Below, piece by piece: positions 1-5,661 of a stretch of DNA of 9,652 bases. This DNA comes from Bacteroidia bacterium (lineage in GTDB: Bacteria > Bacteroidota > Bacteroidia > NS11-12g > UBA9320). Under the pieces are notes generated by a model, which had not been told where the DNA came from, did not search any database, and saw nothing but the letters and a program-made list of their open reading frames with translations. Position 1 is the stretch's first letter, and the number at the start of each line of letters is the position of its first letter. The stretch spans positions 1 to 9,652 of the forward strand of contig JAQWZS010000235.1 in NCBI GenBank assembly GCA_029253325.1, in the 5' to 3' direction. A program made the translations under genes and the position numbers.

Positions 1-794
1 GCTCCAATTACTGCAGATATAGCCCCAGCAACCGATACATCTAACAATTTAGCGACGTAGTAACCAACGATTGAGCACAAAATACCAAAAACACAAGCTA
101 AAACGAGCATTTTCTTAAAATTTCCAGTCAGTAAATATGCAATTGCTGGAGGGCCAGACAAAAATGCGATTACGAGAATTGCCCCAACAGACTCAAATGA
201 AACCACGGTAGTAAGTGATACACCACTCATTAAAAAGTAGTGCCAAAAACCAACGGCAATACCAGTTGATATTGAAAAATTAGGATCAAAAGTGGTAATA
301 AATAAACCTTTGTATCCCCAAGTAACAGCTAATACGATGATAATGCAGACAACCCCTAATATAAGGGTCTGTCTTGGTAGATAAAAATCGCCAAAAATGG
401 GCTCTAACCAGAGAGAAACATATTCCAATTCACCATATAAAACACATTGTTGATCGATATCAGCATTAGCTCCAAATTTTGAAATTAGAATAATTCCAAT
501 GGCAAATAATAGCGTGTAAGAAACTCCTATTGAAGCGTCACTTTGAAGACGTGCCTTTTGAGTAAACCATTCGATTATGATTGTGGCTAAAATCCCACTG
601 GATGCTGCACCTATTAAGATGGGTAAGCTAGAAGTAGAACCAGAAATTATGTATGCGAAAAATATACCTGGAAGTACAGCGTGTGATATCGCATCACCAA
701 TCATAACCATTTTTCGCATGACTAAAAAACTGCCCATAATAGCACAGTTAATTGCTACTAGACATGCAGTCAATATGATATAAAAGTCATTCAT
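1..794 (-). CDS. troD: Metal-ion ABC transporter permease, second subunit (TroD-like), 3' end outside window
   Basis: Second integral-membrane subunit of the manganese/zinc/iron ABC-3 importer encoded here, expected to pair with the preceding permease to form the channel. Reading the minus strand from ATG at 794 gives an uninterrupted frame of 264 codons to the left edge, so the C-terminus is missing. It begins MNDFYIILTACLVA and contains MIGDAISHAVLPGI near residues 28-41, almost the same as LLGDVISHAVLPGV in the partner permease and diagnostic of the family. Several hydrophobic helices follow, with a loop of the type QQCVLYGELEYV typical of TroD/MntD proteins. The start overlaps the upstream permease stop by one base (TAATG), so translation is probably coupled. 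The family is clear. The metal transported cannot be read from the sequence. Whether this subunit also carries a C-terminal extension cannot be seen. Confidence 0.9.
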   Translation of the reverse strand, partial: MNDFYIILTACLVAINCAIMGSFLVMRKMVMIGDAISHAVLPGIFFAYIISGSTSSLPILIGAASSGILATIIIEWFTQKARLQSDASIGVSYTLLFAIGIILISKFGANADIDQQCVLYGELEYVSLWLEPIFGDFYLPRQTLILGVVCIIIVLAVTWGYKGLFITTFDPNFSISTGIAVGFWHYFLMSGVSLTTVVSFESVGAILVIAFLSGPPAIAYLLTGNFKKMLVLACVFGILCSIVGYYVAKLLDVSVAGAISAVIG

Positions 795-2074
795 TAGTAT
801 GGGATCTCACTTTGGTGTGGATCCTTTTCGGGTCTATCTAATAATGTTATAAGATGTTTTTCAATTTCGGGTGTGATGACATGTTCAATCCCTTCGGCAT
901 CATCATGCAGATGATCCTCATCCAGTTGAAAATATTTAGACAAATAGATTTCCCAAAGGCGATGTTTACGAATTACTTCTCGTGCTGCAATTTTCCCTTT
1001 TTCATTAAGTATAATGGTTCCTTTAACTTGACTAAGTATTTGCTTTTTTTCTAATCGTTTTAATGTTGTTTTTAATTGGGGGATGGATTGATTTTCAGAT
1101 AATTGATCTACATGAATACTTTCTTTCCCTTCTTCTGATAACTTGTATAATTTCTTAAGTATGTTTTCATTGTTGATTTTTACATTGTTTGATTTCCTAA
1201 CTCTCATTCGAGCAATAACTCCTTTTTCTTTTCCAAAGAAGATAGCAAATATTGTGAAGGATGATAATACAACGACAATCCAAGGGCCAGTTGGCATTGC
1301 TGTTCCGCTAGAGCTGATAATTACACCTATGAACCCACTCAATAATGCGAAGACACCAGCATAAATTAGCATCTTTTTTATCGATTTTGTAAGAAATCGG
1401 GCACCACTTGCGGGAGTAATTAATAAGGCCGCCATAAGTACAATGCCGACGGATTGTATACCAATAGCAACCGTGATAACAGTTAGAAGGGCTAAAAATG
1501 ATTTGATTATTTTAATATTAAAACCTAGACTTTTTGCATATTCTTCATCAAAACTTATGAGGCTAAAAGCTCTTAAAAAAACAGCAATACATACAGTGTT
1601 GATCAATGCTATTATCGAGAATATTATTACATCTTGTAGAGTCATACTGGCAGCTTTGCCGAACAAGAAGCTGTCCAACCCACTTTGTGCAGCATTGCCA
1701 CTGTGTTGTATTTTAGTGAGAAGTACAATACCAATTCCAAAAAAGACACTTAGTGTTAAGGCAAGTATGGTATCGGGTTTTAATTTAGACTTACTTTGAA
1801 TATAATCTACAAGCCAAATAGATAGAATCCCAGATGTTGTAGCTCCTATTAAAAAGTATATGGGGTTTTTAACACCTGTGAGCATGAATGAAATGGCAAC
1901 ACCTGGCAAAACTGCATGAGAAATAACGTCACCTAGTAAAGCTCGTTTTCTGAGATAAGAAAATGTACCCACAATGCCTGCTGCAAAACAAATTATTCCA
2001 GCACCAATACTAACGACCCAAAATGTGTAGTATTCGCTTGAAAAATAACTTAATATGTTTTGCCAAAAACTCAT
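794..2074 (-). CDS. troC: Metal-ion ABC transporter permease fused to a DtxR/MntR-like regulatory domain (TroC-TroR / YtgCR-like)
   Basis: A 426-residue fusion. Residues 1 to about 285 are an ABC-3 family permease with roughly eight hydrophobic helices and the LLGDVISHAVLPG signature near residues 46-58. A basic linker (about 286-300, IARMRVRKS) leads into a cytoplasmic domain of about 125 residues that resembles DtxR/MntR repressors. The winged-helix part spans about 302-360. The metal-binding and dimerisation part spans about 360-426, with H371-x3-E375, H390 and E394-x2-E397-H398, ending in a DPHQSEIP tail like that of DtxR proteins. By alignment from memory, E394 takes the place of DtxR Cys102, which is the manganese-selective MntR choice (E99). 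N304 and K307 sit where MntR has ligands D8 and E11, so one side of the primary site seems changed. Chlamydial YtgCR has the same fusion and is reported to be cleaved to free the repressor. Whether this protein is cleaved, binds DNA, or gates transport is unknown. The start overlaps the ATPase stop (ATGA). Confidence 0.92.
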   Translation of the reverse strand: MSFWQNILSYFSSEYYTFWVVSIGAGIICFAAGIVGTFSYLRKRALLGDVISHAVLPGVAISFMLTGVKNPIYFLIGATTSGILSIWLVDYIQSKSKLKPDTILALTLSVFFGIGIVLLTKIQHSGNAAQSGLDSFLFGKAASMTLQDVIIFSIIALINTVCIAVFLRAFSLISFDEEYAKSLGFNIKIIKSFLALLTVITVAIGIQSVGIVLMAALLITPASGARFLTKSIKKMLIYAGVFALLSGFIGVIISSSGTAMPTGPWIVVVLSSFTIFAIFFGKEKGVIARMRVRKSNNVKINNENILKKLYKLSEEGKESIHVDQLSENQSIPQLKTTLKRLEKKQILSQVKGTIILNEKGKIAAREVIRKHRLWEIYLSKYFQLDEDHLHDDAEGIEHVITPEIEKHLITLLDRPEKDPHQSEIPY

Positions 2075-2847
2075 TGATGTCTAATCGGGAATTCTTTGTT
2101 TTCAAGTTCTTGACTAATTTTAGCTATAGTAGTTAGTTTACCGCCATAGGTATCGGTCAATATCTGATCCGTGAAAACATCAGATGTTTTGCCACATGCA
2201 ACTAATCGTGTATTCATCAAAACTAAATGATCAAAATACGATTGAGCAGTATGTAAATCGTGGTGCACAATAACAAGTGTTTTGCCCTGATCTTTCATTT
2301 CTTTTAGAAGATCAACAATCATTTCTTCTGTAGCAATATCAACACCAGCAAATGGTTCGTCCATCAAAAATAGTTCCCCTTGTTGAGCTATGGCTCGAGC
2401 TAAAAATACGCGTTGTTGTTGCCCTCCCGATAATTGGCTGATTTGTCTTTTAGCAAAGCCAAGCATATTCACCTTCTCTAAACTTTCTTGAATGATTTCA
2501 TTGTCTTCACTTGTAAGCCTTTTAAACAAACCTCGGACATGAAACCGACCCATTGAAACAATATCCCATACACTTGCAGGAAAATCCCAGTCTATTTCTT
2601 GTCGTTGTGGCACATAGCTAACTTTGTGACGTACTTGATTTAAGTCCTGATCATAAACTTTAGTGTACCCCGTAGTGGGTGCAACAACACCCATAATTGA
2701 TTTAAGTAGTGTGCTTTTGCCACTACCATTTGGTCCCATTATTCCAATTACTTGACCTTCAGGAAGTTTGAAATCAACATTCCAAATGGCAGGTTTCCTA
2801 CCATAAAGAACAGTTAGATTATGTGCTTCTATAATTGGAGTAGCCAT
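2071..2847 (-). CDS. troB: Metal-ion ABC transporter ATP-binding protein (TroB-like)
   Basis: Cytoplasmic ATPase that powers the metal importer; 258 residues, the normal length for the MntB/TroB/ZnuC group. All nucleotide-binding motifs are intact: Walker A GPNGSGKST (38-46), Q-loop near Q81 in VPQRQEIDWDFP, signature LSGGQQQR (139-146), Walker B LFLMDEP (159-165), D-loop AGVD (167-170) and H-loop histidines in IVHHD (193-197). The VPQRQEIDWDFP stretch is characteristic of manganese/zinc-type ATPases of this class. The ATG at 2847 overlaps the stop of the binding-protein gene by one base, and the stop overlaps the next start by four bases. This implies translational coupling and fixed stoichiometry. 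The family assignment is secure; metal specificity is not determined by this subunit. Confidence 0.95.
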   Translation of the reverse strand: MATPIIEAHNLTVLYGRKPAIWNVDFKLPEGQVIGIMGPNGSGKSTLLKSIMGVVAPTTGYTKVYDQDLNQVRHKVSYVPQRQEIDWDFPASVWDIVSMGRFHVRGLFKRLTSEDNEIIQESLEKVNMLGFAKRQISQLSGGQQQRVFLARAIAQQGELFLMDEPFAGVDIATEEMIVDLLKEMKDQGKTLVIVHHDLHTAQSYFDHLVLMNTRLVACGKTSDVFTDQILTDTYGGKLTTIAKISQELENKEFPIRHQ

Positions 2848-3758
2848 TATTTAAGTCCTTTTATTATGGTTTGAACATTTGAAATTAACATTCCTTTATA
2901 TGTTCCGGCAGGAGTATTTTTTTCTCCTAGAGCATCACTATACAGCGTTCCCCCAATACGGATACTATAATCCCTAGCTTGAGCACTCGCGACTACTGCT
3001 TCTAGATTTTTATTTGGGACACTTGTTTCTACAAATACAGATTTAATATTGTTGTTTATGATAAAATCTGTAAGATCTTTTATGTCTTTAGTTCCGTATT
3101 CCGCAGTGGTTGAAATCCCTTGAAGACCTCTTACTTTAAATTTAAAAGCATCTCCAAAGTATTCAAAAGCATCATGACTTGTAATCAAAATCCGCTCATT
3201 ACTATCTAGGTTTTTATCTAAAAGTTTTTGAAGCATAGTTTGTGTTGACTTGATTTCTAAAGCATAACTTTTATACCTCTCTATTATGCTATCGAGCCCT
3301 TCTAGTTTATCTAATTCTAGAGCAACTCCACCAAGCCCATCTATCCATAAATTAGGGCTAAACCAAACATGTGGGTCAACAAGGTCGGAGGTCTTATCTA
3401 CTTCTTTTAAATCAGTTTTTTCAATATAATCTCCAATGGAAAACACAGGTTTTGTTTTTGAAAAATTTTCGAGCATTTGAGCCATTTTACCTTCCAGGTG
3501 TAAACCATTATAGACAATTATATCTGCTTGAGATAGTTTTGCAATATCACCCTGTGAAGCTTTGTATAAATGAGGATCTACTCCAGCACCCATAATGGAA
3601 ATTACCTTTGCTTGTTCTCCAACAATTTGAGACACACAGTCTCCAATAATTCCTGTTGTAGTAACGATGGTTAGTTGTTTGTTCTTAGCATTTTTTATTG
3701 AACAACTATTCATCATTATCGTGGCAATGACGAGTACAGAAATCTTGTTTATATACAT
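2847..3758 (-). CDS. troA: Metal-ion substrate-binding lipoprotein (TroA/ZnuA family)
   Basis: Cluster A-I solute-binding protein that captures a divalent metal outside the inner membrane and delivers it to the permease pair. The 303-residue precursor starts MYINKISVLVIATIMM and has a lipobox-like MNSC with Cys19 as the probable lipidated residue. Predicted metal ligands are H63 (VDPHLYK), H130 (VDPHVWF), H195 (TSHDAFEYF) and D275 (LYSDALG). This is the His-His-His-Asp set of Treponema TroA, and the 80-residue H195-D275 spacing equals that of TroA. Manganese-type PsaA/MntC proteins have Glu at the third position instead. The His-rich loop common in ZnuA is absent. It is the first gene of the operon, so the promoter should lie in 3759-3868. 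The substrate could be Mn, Zn or Fe; ligand chemistry alone does not decide. The start is supported by the signal peptide. Confidence 0.93.
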   Translation of the reverse strand: MYINKISVLVIATIMMNSCSIKNAKNKQLTIVTTTGIIGDCVSQIVGEQAKVISIMGAGVDPHLYKASQGDIAKLSQADIIVYNGLHLEGKMAQMLENFSKTKPVFSIGDYIEKTDLKEVDKTSDLVDPHVWFSPNLWIDGLGGVALELDKLEGLDSIIERYKSYALEIKSTQTMLQKLLDKNLDSNERILITSHDAFEYFGDAFKFKVRGLQGISTTAEYGTKDIKDLTDFIINNNIKSVFVETSVPNKNLEAVVASAQARDYSIRIGGTLYSDALGEKNTPAGTYKGMLISNVQTIIKGLK

Positions 3759-3772
3759 GACTACGAAGTTAC

Positions 3773-3780
3773 CATATTTA
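3773..3780 (-). promoter_or_regulatory. Possible -7 element for the metal-transport operon
   Basis: On the minus strand this reads TAAATATG, matching seven of the eight positions of the Bacteroidetes -7 consensus TAnnTTTG. It lies 14 bases upstream of the binding-protein ATG. No clear TTTG-type -33 element is seen at the expected distance; that position falls inside the 3795-3812 near-palindrome. The match is weak and AT-rich DNA yields such boxes by chance. Confidence 0.25.
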
Positions 3781-3794
3781 ACTTGATGAGAGGC

Positions 3795-3812
3795 TTAATA
3801 TTCGATTATTAA
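3795..3812. promoter_or_regulatory. 18-bp near-perfect palindrome, candidate metalloregulator operator
   Basis: The sequence TTAATATTCGATTATTAA is an inverted repeat in which eight of nine base pairs are complementary; only the 3801/3806 pair fails. It lies in the 110-bp divergent intergenic region, 36 bases upstream of the metal-binding lipoprotein start and 56 bases upstream of the plus-strand gene. Size, symmetry and position suit a dimeric DtxR/MntR-type regulator, which binds palindromes of about 18-22 bp. The assignment is inferred from position and symmetry; it does not match the classic DtxR box, and AT-richness raises the chance of coincidence. Confidence 0.4.
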
Positions 3813-3850
3813 TTTATAAAATTGTGCCTCTAGCATTCCCAATTTCTAAA

Positions 3851-3858
3851 TACATTTG
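3851..3858 (+). promoter_or_regulatory. Candidate Bacteroidetes-type -7 promoter element for the three-gene envelope cluster
   Basis: TACATTTG matches the Bacteroidetes sigma-A -7 consensus TAnnTTTG at every defined position. It ends ten bases before the ATG at 3869, which implies a very short 5' leader. The nearest upstream TTG (3822-3824) is about 26 bases away, further than the usual 19-21, so the -33 half is not convincing. Placement in the divergent intergenic region supports a promoter here. Confidence 0.45.
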
Positions 3859-3868
3859 TAATACATAA

Positions 3869-4402
3869 ATGGGCTACAGACAATTCTTTTTATTTATTTT
3901 GGTACTGGTATCGGTACTTGTAAATGCTCAATTGTATGTTTTGAAAGGTCAAAGGCAGGACAGTTCGGCATTTAATTGTATTTTACACAAGGAATTGCCC
4001 GCACTATGCGATACCTTTTATAAAGCAATAGCTCAGATGAATCCTGAAATTATCAAGCCTTTTGTGCCTGACATAAAATTTTTGAAGGGAACATTTGATA
4101 CCATGGATATTGAATTTAGGAATGATCAGGTAATTTTTAAACACCAAATGATTTTACGAAATTTACAACGGGATTGTCGTAAAATTTTAAAAACAACGGA
4201 TAGGTTGAAAATAAATTTAAAAAAGCTCACTCGAACTGATCTAAATTACGATTATGGTAAAGATGAGAAGGAAAATCAATATTGTTATGTCACGCAATAT
4301 TATCAACGTAAAAAGCATAAATACACCCTATCATTTATTGCTATTATGCTAAATGGACATTGGTTCGTTGGGGATGAGCTTAAATTTAATGCTTTAGAAT
4401 GA
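3869..4402 (+). CDS. Hypothetical secreted protein with four cysteines
   Basis: 177 residues with a clear signal peptide: MGYRQ, then a hydrophobic core (FFLFILVLVSVLV), then a likely signal peptidase I site after NA at residue 20. The mature protein of about 157 residues is lysine-rich and has four cysteines (C37, C47, C103, C139), which could form two disulfides in the periplasm. It ends with a strand-like stretch containing GHWFVGDELKF. I do not recognise a family. The length and C-terminal pattern are loosely compatible with a small alpha+beta fold such as NTF2-like, but this is a guess. The signal peptide supports the start; there is no clear ribosome-binding sequence. It is the first of three packed genes, and the next gene's ATG overlaps its stop (ATGA). 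A shared envelope role with the next two genes is inferred only from this arrangement. Confidence 0.8.
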   Translation: MGYRQFFLFILVLVSVLVNAQLYVLKGQRQDSSAFNCILHKELPALCDTFYKAIAQMNPEIIKPFVPDIKFLKGTFDTMDIEFRNDQVIFKHQMILRNLQRDCRKILKTTDRLKINLKKLTRTDLNYDYGKDEKENQYCYVTQYYQRKKHKYTLSFIAIMLNGHWFVGDELKFNALE

Positions 4403-5007
4403 GAAAAGGGGTCATACTATTTTTATTGATCGGATTATGGGGGTATCCTCAATCTTGGAATGTAAAAAAGCATCCCAATAATCGAAAGATGGCTATTTTC
4501 AAAGATGGTAGGCAAATCAGTAGTTACAGATTTACTGAAGTAAGTGAGCTTTCTGAGGGGAAATCATTTGTTGCAGAAGGCAATTTATATGGGTACCTTA
4601 ATTCTGAAGGTAAGTTAATGACTCCATATAGATTTGTCATAGCTAGTAATTTTAGAAAGGGCTATGCCTTAGTAGGAGATAGTATTCATCAAAATATTTT
4701 GAACAGAGAAATGAAGCTTATGTTGCCGACCAAATATGCTCGTGCTCGGTTACCTAAATTTGGTCTTATTTTAGTGCAATCTCACGAGGGTCTTTGGGGA
4801 GCTTATGATACAGAGGGCAACTTAAAACTGCCCGTTATTTATTCCTTACCTCCTTATTTAGTAAACCAAGATGTTATCATCATAAAATTGAATAGTGAGT
4901 ATGGCCTAGTAAACTCAAACAATAAAATACTGTACAATCCTTCTTATCAATATATCAGCCCTAAAGGGTATGGATATAAAAGCGGGACTTATCTTCGTTT
5001 ATTTTAA
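4399..5007 (+). CDS. Secreted WG-repeat protein
   Basis: 202 residues. A short hydrophobic N-terminus (MRKGVILFLLIGLWG) looks like a signal peptide with cleavage near residue 18-19. The rest consists of degenerate WG (KWG) beta repeats, whose unit is roughly aromatic-G-x-x-(D/N)-x-x-G-K-x-x-x-P-x-x-Y. Four units are visible near residues 63-79 (LYGYLNSEGKLMTPYRF), 98-114 (degenerate), 132-150 (LWGAYDTEGNLKLPVIYSL) and 167-186 (EYGLVNSNNKILYNPSY). A fifth, weaker unit may lie at 31-48. WG-repeat proteins are common in Bacteroidetes envelopes; most have no known function, and such repeats generally mediate binding rather than catalysis. The ATG overlaps the previous stop by four bases, and the next gene starts ten bases after the stop, so the three probably form one transcript. 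Confidence 0.82.
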   Translation: MRKGVILFLLIGLWGYPQSWNVKKHPNNRKMAIFKDGRQISSYRFTEVSELSEGKSFVAEGNLYGYLNSEGKLMTPYRFVIASNFRKGYALVGDSIHQNILNREMKLMLPTKYARARLPKFGLILVQSHEGLWGAYDTEGNLKLPVIYSLPPYLVNQDVIIIKLNSEYGLVNSNNKILYNPSYQYISPKGYGYKSGTYLRLF

Positions 5008-5017
5008 AATAAATCTT

Positions 5018-5620
5018 ATGAAAATCTTAAAATCAATATTGATCCTAATATTTACTGTTGTAATTGTCTCTTGCCAATCAAATTATCGAGGTAGAATGGT
5101 TCGAGTCAAAAAGCACAAACAAGTTACTAATCAAGTTTTAGTTGATAGGGGTGTTGTTCAACCTCAAAAAACCAATTTGAAACTAGTGCTTGAGGGGAAG
5201 AAAAATGTTAATCAAGAGTATAGTGATTTTACGGGCCTAGAAATTGTATCAAAAGAACTTAAAAAAGTAAAAAAAATACGAAATCAATACCCTATTATTC
5301 CGAGAGTTATCATTGATCAGCCCCAAGATAGTATTCGAAGGTTTAGTGACGAGGAAACATACATTCGAGATCAATACCGAAAGGCGAATACCAATGCATG
5401 GATTTCGTTGATTTTACTACTAACATCTTTTATAACCGGAATAGGGATATTTTTTGCCATTTCACAATCTATTAAAGCAATACGCATTTATCGAGAATAC
5501 AGAAATCCGGGAGTCCCGGAGTACTATGGGCTTGCTTGGGGTGTGTTAATTGCTTCTATTTTCTTAATTTTATTCCTAATCGTTTTAATAGTAGGGATAT
5601 TCAGTGGAGGTATTATCTAA
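5018..5620 (+). CDS. Predicted lipoprotein with two C-terminal membrane helices (DUF4190-like tail)
   Basis: 200 residues from ATG 5018. This start is preferred to an in-frame ATG at 4970 because it gives a clean lipoprotein signal, MKILKSILILIFTVVIVSC, with Cys19 as the lipidation site. The 4970 start would overlap the preceding gene and add 16 residues ahead of the signal. Residues 20-125 are basic and polar and probably extracytoplasmic. Residues about 127-148 and 171-195 are hydrophobic helices separated by a polar loop (SIKAIRIYREYRNP). This helix-loop-helix, with a polar loop and a GLAWGVLIAS-type second helix, resembles the DUF4190 tails often found in Bacteroidetes membrane proteins. 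Function is unknown. An N-terminal lipid anchor combined with C-terminal transmembrane helices suggests an inner-membrane location. Confidence is good for the gene and modest for the domain name. Confidence 0.8.
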   Translation: MKILKSILILIFTVVIVSCQSNYRGRMVRVKKHKQVTNQVLVDRGVVQPQKTNLKLVLEGKKNVNQEYSDFTGLEIVSKELKKVKKIRNQYPIIPRVIIDQPQDSIRRFSDEETYIRDQYRKANTNAWISLILLLTSFITGIGIFFAISQSIKAIRIYREYRNPGVPEYYGLAWGVLIASIFLILFLIVLIVGIFSGGII

Positions 5621-5661
5621 ACTAAATTTTAGAACCCATATTTTGTTCTTTTATTTGCAGT

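Noticed and set aside
577..783. Plus-strand open frame of 68 codons
   Set aside because: It is antisense to the TroD-like permease, which reads through with the ISHAVLPG signature.
854..1364. Plus-strand short frames (854-1054 and 1143-1364)
   Set aside because: They are antisense to the DtxR-like domain and last permease helices; their apparent hydrophobicity mirrors the opposite strand.
1443..1799. Plus-strand open frame of 118 codons
   Set aside because: It lies wholly antisense to the permease domain, whose frame has strong family motifs. Its translation has no signal or recognisable domain.
3371..3595. Plus-strand open frame of 74 codons
   Set aside because: It is antisense to the metal-binding lipoprotein, over the region encoding the H63 and H130 ligands.
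4970..5017. Upstream in-frame ATG as the start of the lipoprotein gene
   Set aside because: It would overlap the WG-repeat gene and place 16 extra residues in front of a well-formed lipoprotein signal; ATG 5018 is the better start.
5639..5645. TATTTTG upstream of kynU as a promoter
   Set aside because: It is one base short of the TAnnTTTG spacing and lacks a -33 partner; too weak to list as a feature.
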